NCBI GenBank assembly: GCA_013298265.1
Contig: JAAFHE010000059.1
Location: forward strand, 1-11,195
Origin: Lysobacterales bacterium
GTDB taxonomy: Bacteria > Pseudomonadota > Gammaproteobacteria > Xanthomonadales > Rhodanobacteraceae
Direction: 5' to 3'
DNA: 11,195 nt
A model generated the notes under the pieces. That model was not told the DNA's origin and made no database searches. It saw only the letters and a list, made by a program, of their open reading frames with translations. The position numbers were made by a program, and so were the translations under genes. Positions 1 through 6,677 of the stretch are shown here, in pieces (position 1 is the first letter of the stretch; each line of letters begins with the position of its first letter).

Positions 1-70
1 GCGTCGTGTAGACCGGTACATAGCCCTTGTCGGTGAGCTGGTGTTCGACGCGTTCGGCGGCGGTCTGCAT
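1..70 (-). CDS. phhA: Phenylalanine-4-hydroxylase, N-terminal fragment (partial)
   Basis: Only the first 23 codons are inside the window; the gene runs off the left edge. The reverse strand reads MQTAAERVEHQLTDKGYVPV and then YTT. From memory this closely matches the start of bacterial PhhA proteins of xanthomonads, where a 'Q.TDKGYVPVYTT' block precedes the catalytic domain. PhhA is a cytoplasmic, iron- and pterin-dependent monooxygenase that converts phenylalanine to tyrosine. The start is supported by a GGAG Shine-Dalgarno (complement of 78-81), 7 nt before the ATG. It diverges from an Lrp/AsnC regulator 140 bp away, a common arrangement in which the regulator controls the amino-acid catabolic gene. 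The iron ligands cannot be checked because they lie outside the window. Confidence 0.72.
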   Translation of the reverse strand, partial: MQTAAERVEHQLTDKGYVPVYTT

Positions 71-88
71 GCAACTACTCCGGCGAGA

Positions 89-208
89 GCGCAAACGACT
101 GCGCGGCCTGGGCAGTGTAGGCGCAGCGGCGCGCAACAGGATTGCTTTATTGCGCGATAAGTCAGTTTCAGCGCAATATTTCACCGATTTCACTACGGTG
201 TGCGCAAT
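89..208. promoter_or_regulatory. Divergent phhA/lrp control region with repeated GCGCAA elements
   Basis: The gap between the divergent phhA and Lrp-type genes contains GCGCAA at 89-94, 131-136, 171-176 and 202-207, plus the inverted form TTGCGC at 150-155. Centre-to-centre spacings are 42, 19, 21 and 31 bp, close to whole DNA helical turns. The central part (147-160) is an imperfect dyad, TTATtGCGCgATAA. Lrp/AsnC proteins form multimers that bind several phased sites along one DNA face, so this is a plausible autoregulatory and phhA operator region. No clear -35/-10 pair could be assigned. The binding role is inference. Confidence 0.4.
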
Positions 209-210
209 GT

Positions 211-678
211 ATGTCAGATAGCGGTCTGGACCGGATTGATCTTCGCATCCTTGAGGTGCTGCAACGCCACGGCCGCATCACCAATACCGAACTGGCCGAG
301 ACCATCAGCCTGTCGGCCTCGGCCTGCCTGCGCCGGGTGCAGCGGCTGGAGCAGGCCGGCGTGATCAGCGGCTACGCGGCCCGCATCGAACCCCGCGCGA
401 TCGGCCTCGGCCTGCAGGCCTTCGTGCGCGTGCAGCTGGCGCGCCACGACGCCCAGTCCATCGAGCATTTCATCCAGCGCATAGCCGAATCCGGCGAAGT
501 CGTCGCCTGCCATGCGCTGACCGGCGACATGGACTATCTGCTGCACGTCGTCGTCGAAGACCTCGACCATTTCTCGCGCTTCCTGCTCGACCGGCTGCTC
601 AACGATTCGGGCGTGGCCGACGTGAATTCGAGCTTCGTGCTGCGCACGGTCAAGCAGACCGGCGCGCTGCCGCTATAG
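211..678 (+). CDS. Lrp/AsnC family transcriptional regulator
   Basis: This 155-residue protein is of typical length for the family. Residues about 5-60 form the N-terminal winged helix-turn-helix (LDRIDLRILEVLQRHGRI, then TNTELAETISLSASACLRRV and the recognition-helix region). The remainder is the RAM/AsnC effector-binding domain, with the characteristic GDMDYLL segment about two-thirds along. Such proteins sense amino acids and activate or repress nearby metabolic genes. The ATG at 211 was chosen over the in-frame ATG at 142 because family members begin a few residues before 'LDRIDLRIL' and the upstream extension would run through the putative operator. No convincing Shine-Dalgarno precedes 211, so translation may be weak or leaderless. 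The divergent phhA suggests phenylalanine/tyrosine as effector, but that is inferred from position. It is convergent with the DUF3142 gene, with 2 nt between the stops. Confidence 0.93.
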   Translation: MSDSGLDRIDLRILEVLQRHGRITNTELAETISLSASACLRRVQRLEQAGVISGYAARIEPRAIGLGLQAFVRVQLARHDAQSIEHFIQRIAESGEVVACHALTGDMDYLLHVVVEDLDHFSRFLLDRLLNDSGVADVNSSFVLRTVKQTGALPL

Positions 679-680
679 CG

Positions 681-1910
681 TCAATTGGCTGCGACACGGA
701 CCTGGGCCGGATCACGACAGCGCAGCCAGCCGATGCGCCGGCTGCCGCCGGCGCGAAGCTCGGCCTCGGCCGTGCGCTCGAAGTGGAGCGTGTCGGCGCG
801 CACGGCGATGTAGCCGTTCACACCATCGGCGGCGCTGCAGTCGCCATCAACACGCAGCCGCGCCGGCAGCGGCACAGCGAGATTGCCGTCGCTGTGCAGC
901 ACGAGATCCTGCGCCCCGTCCGCGGCTACCTGCAGTGCGATGCGAAGACGGGACTGCAGCGGCTGCTGTTCGATCACCGCCCGCAGGGTGCGCAGCGACC
1001 ACGCCCGCTCGTCGCCCTCGCGCGGCAGGCGGAACCAGGCGAAGCCGGCGAGATTCGGATAGGCGCGCGCACTCAGCTGCGCGATCAGCATCGCCACCTC
1101 GCGTGGATCGACCTTGAGTTCGCGCGAGCCGGCGCTGCGCTGCGGCAGTCGCTGTTCGCTCTCGACCGCGGCGATACGCCCGTCGAGATCGAGTTTCAGC
1201 CGCGCCCCGTAGGCCGGCAATGCAACGAGAAACGGCTTGTTCGCGCTGCGCCGTGACCAGTCGGCGACCCATTGCGCCGCAGGCACGGGATCGAACAGAC
1301 CGCTGGCCGGATCACGCACTGCATGCACCTGCAGCACACTGGAATCGACCTGGGCCAGCACCGCATCGAGTTCCGCCGCGTTGCGCCAGGCCGGCAGCGC
1401 GGTGATCGACAGCGTGCCGCTTGTCAGTACCGTCGCGCGAATGTCGGCGAGCAGACGCGCGTAGTCGGCGAGCTTCGACGTCGCGCAGTCGTAGTCGATT
1501 TCGAGCGTGCCGGCGCCGTGACCCTCGCTGCGCCAACGCCGGAGTTCCTGGTCGATCAGGCCCGGTACACGACCGCGCAATCGATCATCGGTCAGCGAAC
1601 CGTCGATGCGCACGACGGCGATCACGGGCAGGCCGGTCGCCTTCAACGCGTCCCAGTCCACGTCCGGACTCGTCGCGACGTAGCCGGCACGGTCCACCTG
1701 CAGCACGAGCACACGCAGCGACGCCGCGAACGCGCGCGATTCGCCGACCGCGGCGACCAGGGATGGATCCCACGAGCGCTGCCAGATGTACACGCTGTGG
1801 GGAAGCGGCGACGGCGGGGAGCTGCACGCCGCCGGCAGGAACACGATCGCGACAAGTAGGCTTGCGCAAACCCGATGCAACATCCGGCGCCGGCCCGAGG
1901 CGTGTTTCAT
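681..1910 (-). CDS. DUF3142 domain protein, putative lipoprotein
   Basis: A 409-residue protein. The N-terminus has a basic stretch (HASGRRR), a hydrophobic core (about 16-25) and FLPAACSS, suggesting signal peptidase II cleavage before Cys29. The -3 residue is Pro rather than the usual Leu, so the lipobox is not ideal. After a Ser/Pro-rich linker comes the VYIWQRSWDPSL block that I associate with DUF3142. Later segments such as LPVIAVVRIDGSL, TLEIDYDCATSKLADYARLL and AGFAWFRLP look like alternating strands and helices of a TIM-barrel-like fold. The acidic 'EIDYD' motif sits where glycoside-hydrolase-like barrels often carry carboxylates, but no activity is established. A start at codon 10 (MLHRVCAS) would also leave a workable signal peptide; neither start has a good Shine-Dalgarno. 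It lies 60 bp after the rhomboid gene on the same strand and may be co-transcribed with it. Confidence 0.8.
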   Translation of the reverse strand: MKHASGRRRMLHRVCASLLVAIVFLPAACSSPPSPLPHSVYIWQRSWDPSLVAAVGESRAFAASLRVLVLQVDRAGYVATSPDVDWDALKATGLPVIAVVRIDGSLTDDRLRGRVPGLIDQELRRWRSEGHGAGTLEIDYDCATSKLADYARLLADIRATVLTSGTLSITALPAWRNAAELDAVLAQVDSSVLQVHAVRDPASGLFDPVPAAQWVADWSRRSANKPFLVALPAYGARLKLDLDGRIAAVESEQRLPQRSAGSRELKVDPREVAMLIAQLSARAYPNLAGFAWFRLPREGDERAWSLRTLRAVIEQQPLQSRLRIALQVAADGAQDLVLHSDGNLAVPLPARLRVDGDCSAADGVNGYIAVRADTLHFERTAEAELRAGGSRRIGWLRCRDPAQVRVAAN

Positions 1911-1970
1911 GCGGGCAAGCTTCGTAGTACGGACGGCGCCGATGCGCCGCGCTCGTGCGCCGGTACCGCG

Positions 1971-2750
1971 TCAGTGCACGGTCGGCGGCGCATCGTCATC
2001 CCTGCGCCGGCGCGGAAATTCCAGGATTACGCCGCGATCGTCCGGCACGCGCTGCCACAGCACCGGCACCTGCGCCGGCCGCGGCAGCTCGTAGGTATCC
2101 TTCTCGGCGGCCAGTGCGGCGGCCGCGGCTTCCTCTTCGAGTTCCCAGCTCGGCCGCGGCAGCGGTGCCGCCGGATCGCGCCGCTGCCAGAGGAACGCGG
2201 CAATCGTCCCGGCCAGCGCGCCGCTGAGATGCGCTTCCCACGACACGCCGAGCTCGCGGGGCAATACGGTCAGCAGCATGCCGCCGTAGAGGAAGAACAC
2301 AACCATCGCGACGACCATCGCATTGCGGTCGCGCCGCAGCAGTCCCAGCACGAACAGGTAAAACATCAGGCCGTGCGTCACTCCGCTCGCGCCGATATGC
2401 CAGGACGGACGGCCGATCAGCCAGGTGCCCAGGCCGCCGAGCAACCAGATGAAAATCAGTGCGCGCCAGGAGCCGCTGGGGTAGTTGAAGCGTGCCAGCG
2501 CCAGCAGTACCGCCAGCGGCAGGCTGTTCATGATCAGGTGCTCGAACGATCCGTGCACCAGTGGCGACGTCACCACGCCGAGCAGACCGTACCCGTCCAG
2601 CGGACGCACCCCGAAATCGCTGAAATCCAGGCCGGCGGCGACTTCGACGAGTTTCACGAGCCACAGCACGGCGACGAACGCCAGGGCGAGCAGGCTCGCG
2701 CGCTTGAGCTGCGGCGTGTCGCGGGGGGGAACGGTAGCGGTCGTATCCAT
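1971..2750 (-). CDS. Rhomboid family intramembrane serine protease
   Basis: A 259-residue inner-membrane protein with about six hydrophobic segments between residues 17 and 188. The rhomboid signatures are present. His66/His71/Asn75 (VHGSFEHLIMN) match the oxyanion-side H-x3-N motif of GlpG-type proteases. Ser122 lies in HIGASGVTHG (the GxSG nucleophile), and the catalytic-dyad His174 lies in WEAHLSGALAG. Because all key residues are present it should be an active protease rather than a pseudoprotease. Residues about 190-259 form a hydrophilic, charged tail with an acidic/Ala run (SWELEEEAAAAALAAEK) and a basic-then-acidic end, lacking any domain I recognise. Its substrate is unknown; the adjacent DUF3142 protein is membrane-tethered but has no obvious transmembrane helix. 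No strong Shine-Dalgarno precedes the ATG. It diverges from the DUF885 gene. Confidence 0.92.
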   Translation of the reverse strand: MDTTATVPPRDTPQLKRASLLALAFVAVLWLVKLVEVAAGLDFSDFGVRPLDGYGLLGVVTSPLVHGSFEHLIMNSLPLAVLLALARFNYPSGSWRALIFIWLLGGLGTWLIGRPSWHIGASGVTHGLMFYLFVLGLLRRDRNAMVVAMVVFFLYGGMLLTVLPRELGVSWEAHLSGALAGTIAAFLWQRRDPAAPLPRPSWELEEEAAAAALAAEKDTYELPRPAQVPVLWQRVPDDRGVILEFPRRRRDDDAPPTVH

Positions 2751-2992
2751 TGGCGCGAGGTTGGGGCGGTACCGGGGCAGTCAAGGGAAGCAAACCGCAC
2801 GCGCGCCGCGCGCACTGCCGGCCCGGACATCCGGCGCCGGCATTGCGCGCAATAACGCAACTTGCAGCGTCCGCCGCGACAGATTGCACAAGCCAGACGC
2901 AATGTTCCCGGCCAACCATTCGCTACGACCTTTTGCAGGGGCGGCACGCGGGCGGCATGAGCTAGCCTTGACGGATCGTCCGGGAGAGAACC
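2751..2992. other. Intergenic region between divergent rhomboid and DUF885 genes
   Basis: These 242 bp hold no convincing ORF. Visible structure includes a perfect 10-bp palindrome CCGGCGCCGG (2831-2840) and, 1 nt later, a perfect 12-bp palindrome ATTGCGCGCAAT (2842-2853) followed by AACGCAAC. A GGGAGAG Shine-Dalgarno (2982-2988) precedes the DUF885 start. Promoters for both divergent genes must lie here, but I could not assign a -35/-10 pair with confidence. The TTGACG at 2968-2973 is too close to the start codon to be a -35 element. Confidence 0.6.
2842..2853. promoter_or_regulatory. 12-bp perfect palindrome ATTGCGCGCAAT, candidate operator
   Basis: This perfect dyad sits mid-way in the rhomboid/DUF885 divergent spacer. 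Its left half ATTGCGCG recurs at 149-156 in the phhA/lrp control region, followed in both places by ATAA shortly after. It may be a binding site for a dimeric regulator, possibly the Lrp-type protein of this window. This is inference from sequence similarity over 8-12 bp only. Confidence 0.25.
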
Positions 2993-4762
2993 ATGTCGCC
3001 ATTCCGTATCGCCGCGTCGCTGCTTGCCCTGGCCCTGGCCTTCCCGGTCAGCGCCGCCGATTCCGCCGCCGACCGCTTCAAGAACCTGTACGAGCGCGAA
3101 TGGGCCTGGCGCCTGCGCGAGAGCCCGCAGTTCGCCAGCTATCTCGGTGACCGGTCGCGCGACGTCGAACTCGGCCATGTCGACGAACCGAGCCAGCTAC
3201 GCCGCCTCAAGGAGCTCGAAGCGTTCCAGCGCGAGCTCGAGGCGATCCCCGCCGACCAGCTCGATCCCGCGGACACGATCAACTACGCGATCTACCGCAG
3301 CCAGCTCGCCAATCGCATCAACGGCCTGCGGCTCAAGGACTATCTCCTGCCGATGACATCGGACTCGAGCTTCTACGCCGATCTGATGCAGATGCCCGAA
3401 TCGCAGAAGCTCAAGTCCGCGGGCGACTACCGTGCCTACATCGCCAAGCTCACCGCGATCCCGGCCTATTTCGACGAACACATCGTGCTGCTGCGGCAGG
3501 GCGTCAAGATCGGCATGACCTTGCCGCAAGTCGTGCTGCAGGGCCGCGATGGCCCGCTGCGCGAGATCGCGGAAGGCAAGGATCTCGCGAAGAATCCGTT
3601 CTATCAGCCGTTCACCAAGCTGCCGTCCGATATCTCCGCTGAAGAGGCCGCGGCGCTGCGCCGCGAGGGCGAGGAGGCCGTGCGCAAGCATGTCGTGCCG
3701 GCGTACGCGAAGCTGCTGAAATACTTCGTCGACGACTACGTGCCGCATGCGCGCAAGACACTCGGCGCGTATGCGATGCCGAACGGCAAGGCCTACTACC
3801 AGCAGCAGATCCGCGAGTACACGACGCTCGAGTCCTCGCCGGACGAAATCCATGCGATCGGTCTGGGTGAAGTGGCGCGGATTCGCGCAGAAATGGAAAA
3901 AGTCATGAAGGAAGCAAAGTTCGACGGCGACTTCGCCGCGTTCCTGACCTTCCTGCGCAGCGACGCGCAGTTCTACGCCAAGACACCGCGCGAACTGCTG
4001 ATGACCGCCCGCGACATCGCCAAGCGCATCGACGGCGAGCTGCCGAAATACTTCGGCAAGCTGCCGCGCCTGCCCTACGGCGTCGTGGCAGTGCCCGCGG
4101 CCATCGCACCGTATTACACGACCGGGCGCTACAGCGGCGCGCCGGCCGACGGCAAGACCGCCGGCTTCTATTGGGTCAACACCTGGAAGCTCGAGGCGCG
4201 CCCGCTGTATGCCTTGCCCGCACTGACCCTGCACGAAGCGGTACCCGGCCATCATCTGCAGGGCGCGCTGGCCAGTGAACAGGGCGAGCAGCCGCCGTTC
4301 CGCCGCTACAGCTATATCTCCGCCTTCGGCGAAGGCTGGGCGCTGTACGCGGAACACCTCGGGGTCGAGATGGGCATCTACGAAACACCGTACGAACACT
4401 TCGGCCGCCTGACCTATGAAATGTGGCGCGCCTGCCGCCTGGTCGTCGACACCGGCATCCACGCCAAGCAGTGGACCCGCGAACAGGCGCTCGCGCTGCT
4501 GCGCGACAACACCGCGCTGTCCGAACACGAAATCACTACCGAAGTGGATCGCTACATCTCCTGGCCGGGCCAGGCGCTGAGCTACAAGCTTGGCGAACTG
4601 CGCATCCGCGAGCTGCGCGCCAAGGCCGAACGCGAGCTCGGCACGCACTTCGATCTGCGCGCGTTCCACGACGCAGTGCTATCGCTGGGCTCGGTTCCGC
4701 TGCCGCTGCTCGACCAGCGTGTCGAACAGTTCATCCGCGAGGGCCGCACGCAGCCACAGTAG
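2993..4762 (+). CDS. Secreted DUF885 family putative metallopeptidase
   Basis: A 589-residue protein with a clear Sec signal peptide (FRIAASLLALALAFPVSAAD; predicted cut after Ala21), so it is periplasmic or exported. The body matches the DUF885 family: an N-terminal helical region (KNLYEREWAWRLRESPQFAS), central 'GMTLPQVVLQGRDG', and a C-terminal block with HEAVPGHHLQ (His414, Glu415, His420, His421) and GEGWALYAE (Glu447). The HE...GHH and downstream GEGW...E patterns resemble a zinc-peptidase site of the gluzincin kind, though the spacing differs from classical HExxH. Length (about 570-610) is usual for the family. No reaction has been firmly assigned to the family as I know it; peptide hydrolysis is inferred. 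The start is supported by GGGAGAG 4 nt before the ATG. It is a single gene, divergent from the rhomboid and convergent with the transporter operon. Confidence 0.9.
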   Translation: MSPFRIAASLLALALAFPVSAADSAADRFKNLYEREWAWRLRESPQFASYLGDRSRDVELGHVDEPSQLRRLKELEAFQRELEAIPADQLDPADTINYAIYRSQLANRINGLRLKDYLLPMTSDSSFYADLMQMPESQKLKSAGDYRAYIAKLTAIPAYFDEHIVLLRQGVKIGMTLPQVVLQGRDGPLREIAEGKDLAKNPFYQPFTKLPSDISAEEAAALRREGEEAVRKHVVPAYAKLLKYFVDDYVPHARKTLGAYAMPNGKAYYQQQIREYTTLESSPDEIHAIGLGEVARIRAEMEKVMKEAKFDGDFAAFLTFLRSDAQFYAKTPRELLMTARDIAKRIDGELPKYFGKLPRLPYGVVAVPAAIAPYYTTGRYSGAPADGKTAGFYWVNTWKLEARPLYALPALTLHEAVPGHHLQGALASEQGEQPPFRRYSYISAFGEGWALYAEHLGVEMGIYETPYEHFGRLTYEMWRACRLVVDTGIHAKQWTREQALALLRDNTALSEHEITTEVDRYISWPGQALSYKLGELRIRELRAKAERELGTHFDLRAFHDAVLSLGSVPLPLLDQRVEQFIREGRTQPQ

Positions 4763-4867
4763 TTTTTCCATCGCGCCCCGGCCGTGCCCTTTCCGTTTTC
4801 CCTGTACTGCTGCGCCTAGCCGACCGCGCCATGTACCTGGCCAGGCGCACCGGAAGCAACGAGGTTG

Positions 4868-4888
4868 TCAGCGGCGAGATGCCGCTGA
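4868..4888 (+). repeat. 8-bp inverted repeat hairpin, no U tract
   Basis: TCAGCGGC (4868-4875) and GCCGCTGA (4881-4888) pair perfectly around a GAGAT loop, about 105 bp past the DUF885 stop. No T-rich tract follows on either strand, so it is not a standard intrinsic terminator. It may stabilise the DUF885 mRNA 3' end or mark a Rho-dependent stop. Confidence 0.35.
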
Positions 4889-4925
4889 TGTGATGCCCGG
4901 TCATGGCGCAACGGCCGCAGATCGG

Positions 4926-4957
4926 ACAAACAAACAGAGGCGGCCTTTGCGGCCGCC
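4926..4957 (-). terminator. Intrinsic terminator of the porin-symporter operon
   Basis: On the minus strand, 32 nt past the symporter stop, GGCGGCC (complement of 4951-4957) pairs with GGCCGCC (complement of 4939-4945) around a 5-nt loop. The stem is 7 bp and all G/C. It is followed by the T-rich stretch CTGTTTGTTTGT (complement of 4926-4937). A GC stem plus U-rich tail in the transcript direction is the standard Rho-independent signature. On the plus strand no U tract follows, so it looks one-directional. Confidence 0.8.
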
Positions 4958-4989
4958 CCTGGCTGACTTCTGCCGTACCCGCCGTATGT

Positions 4990-6666
4990 CTATTTGGAAA
5001 TATCCACATCCTTGGTCTCGCGCAGGAACAGGCTGCCGACGACGAAGGTGAACAGCGCGATCACGATCGGATACCACAGGCCCTGGTAGATGTTGCCGGT
5101 CGCCGCGACCAGGGCGAAGGCGGTGGTCGGCAGGAAGCCGCCGAACCAGCCGTTGCCGATGTGGTAGGGCAGGCTCATCGAGGTGTAGCGGATGCGGGTC
5201 GGGAACAGTTCGACCAGCCATGCCGCGATCGGGCCGTAGACCATCGTCACGTACAGCACGAGCAGCGTCAGCAGCAGGAACACCATGAAGCGGTTGATCT
5301 GGGTCGGATCGGCCTTGTCGGGATAGCCCGCGCCGGTGACGGCCGCGCCCATCGCCCCCGTGAAGGTCGTGATCTGCGCCTTGAACTGGTCGGCGGTCAG
5401 GCCTGCGCCGTCGAAACTCGGTATGACCGTGGTGCCGATCCTCACCTGGGCGATCGTACCGGGCGACGCGGCTTCATTGATGTAAGGAATGTTCTTGCCG
5501 GCCAGATAGCCCTTGACGATGTCGCAGGAGCTGCGGAACGTCACATGCGATTTCAGCTCACCTGGCACGAACTGGAATGCGCATTGCTGCGGATCCGCGA
5601 CCACGGTGATCGGCGAGGCCGCGCTGGCCGCTTCGAGAGCCGGACTGCCGTAGTGGGTCAGCGCCTTGAAGATCGGGAAGTAGGTCAGCGCGGCGATCAG
5701 GCAGCCCGCCATGATGATGGGCTTGCGGCCTATCTTGTCCGACAGCCAGCCGAACACCACGAAGAACGGCGTTGCAGCCAGTAGCGCCGCAGCCATGAGC
5801 AGGTTCGCCGTCGTCGCGTCGATCTTCAGTGTCTGGGTCAGGAAGAACAGGGCGTAGAACTGGCCGGCGTACCAGACCACGGCCTGACCGGCCGTTGCAC
5901 CCAGCAGCGCCAGCAGCGCGATCTTGCCGTTGCTGGAAAAGAAGCTCTCCTTGATCGGCGATTTCGAGCCCTTGCCTTCGGCCTTCATCTGCTGGAACAG
6001 CGGCGATTCGTTGAGCTGCAGGCGGATCCACACCGAAATGCCGAGCAGCACGACCGAGAGCAGGAAAGGAATGCGCCAGCCCCAGGCTTCGAAGGCTTCG
6101 CTGCCGAGCCAGGTGCGGCAACCCAGGATCACGAGCAGGGAGAGGAACAGGCCTAGCGTCGCGGTGGTCTGGATGAAGCTCGTGTACAGACCGCGCTTGC
6201 CCGGCGGCGCGTGTTCGGCGACATAGGTCGCCGCGCCGCCGTATTCGCCACCCAGTGCCAGTCCCTGCAAAAGTCGCAATGTGATCAAAATCACCGGCGC
6301 GGCGATGCCGATGCTGGCATAGCTCGGCAGGATGCCGACCAGGAAGGTCGACAGACCCATGATCACGATCGTGACAAGGAAGGTGTACTTGCGGCCGATC
6401 AGGTCGCCGAGGCGACCGAACACGAGCGCGCCGAACGGACGCACCGCAAAGCCCGCGGCGAAAGCGAGCAGCGCGAAGATGAAGCCGCTGGTCGGGCTGA
6501 GCGCGGTGAAGAACTGCTTGGCGATGATCGCCGCGAGCGAACCGTAGAGATAGAAGTCATACCACTCGAACACGGTGCCGAGGCTCGACGCGAAGATGAC
6601 GCGCTTGTGGCCCTGGGTGAGCGGTGCTCCGCCCACGGAGACGGCGGAGTTGGGAACGCTAGCCAT
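4990..6666 (-). CDS. MFS transporter, metabolite:H+ symporter (MHS) family, probable carboxylate permease
   Basis: A 558-residue inner-membrane protein with 12 predicted helices. MFS motif A appears after TM2 (GRLGDLIGRKYTF, 84-96) and its counterpart after TM8 (GWLSDKIGRKPII, 306-318). FEWYDFYLYG near the N-terminus and RLLQGLALGGEYGGA (131-145) are typical of MHS/ProP-KgtP-like symporters. It is longer than the usual 430-450 residues because about 120 residues (339-458) are inserted between TM9 and TM10, predicted periplasmic and holding Cys362 and Cys381. Length and layout recall the haloacid/acetate permease Deh4p type (from memory, not aligned). The start is fixed by GAGGAG, which overlaps the TGA of the upstream porin gene; the two genes are 11 nt apart and probably translationally coupled. 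Location beside acs suggests uptake of acetate or another short carboxylate. Substrate is inferred. Confidence 0.9.
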   Translation of the reverse strand: MASVPNSAVSVGGAPLTQGHKRVIFASSLGTVFEWYDFYLYGSLAAIIAKQFFTALSPTSGFIFALLAFAAGFAVRPFGALVFGRLGDLIGRKYTFLVTIVIMGLSTFLVGILPSYASIGIAAPVILITLRLLQGLALGGEYGGAATYVAEHAPPGKRGLYTSFIQTTATLGLFLSLLVILGCRTWLGSEAFEAWGWRIPFLLSVVLLGISVWIRLQLNESPLFQQMKAEGKGSKSPIKESFFSSNGKIALLALLGATAGQAVVWYAGQFYALFFLTQTLKIDATTANLLMAAALLAATPFFVVFGWLSDKIGRKPIIMAGCLIAALTYFPIFKALTHYGSPALEAASAASPITVVADPQQCAFQFVPGELKSHVTFRSSCDIVKGYLAGKNIPYINEAASPGTIAQVRIGTTVIPSFDGAGLTADQFKAQITTFTGAMGAAVTGAGYPDKADPTQINRFMVFLLLTLLVLYVTMVYGPIAAWLVELFPTRIRYTSMSLPYHIGNGWFGGFLPTTAFALVAATGNIYQGLWYPIVIALFTFVVGSLFLRETKDVDISK

Positions 6667-6677
6667 GGTGGTGCTCC

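Larger units (their letters stand above)
4763..4989. other. Intergenic region between convergent DUF885 and transporter genes
   Basis: These 227 bp contain no ORF I would accept. They hold a 10-bp palindrome CCTGGCCAGG (4836-4845) flanked by GCGCC/GGCGC arms, an 8-bp hairpin (4868-4888) and the transporter-operon terminator (4926-4957). A short T run follows the DUF885 stop codon, but no stem precedes it. Confidence 0.6.

Noticed and set aside
142..210. 23-codon N-terminal extension of the Lrp-type regulator
   Set aside because: Family members begin just before the first HTH helix, and the extension crosses the putative operator.
1875..2855. 326-codon plus-strand frame across the rhomboid gene
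   Set aside because: Gln/His/Arg-rich composition typical of antisense translation. The opposite strand carries a rhomboid with all catalytic residues.
2968..2973. TTGACG as a -35 promoter element for the DUF885 gene
   Set aside because: A matching -10 would fall on the start codon at 2993, leaving no leader or Shine-Dalgarno in the transcript.
3197..4669. 490-codon open frame antisense to the DUF885 gene
   Set aside because: A shadow frame produced by codon bias; no recognisable motif and no Shine-Dalgarno, whereas the sense frame has a signal peptide and family motifs.
4731..5009. 92-codon minus-strand frame containing CPICGRC, resembling a zinc knuckle
   Set aside because: It runs through the operon terminator and overlaps coding ends on both sides, with no ribosome-binding site; the cysteines are probably chance.
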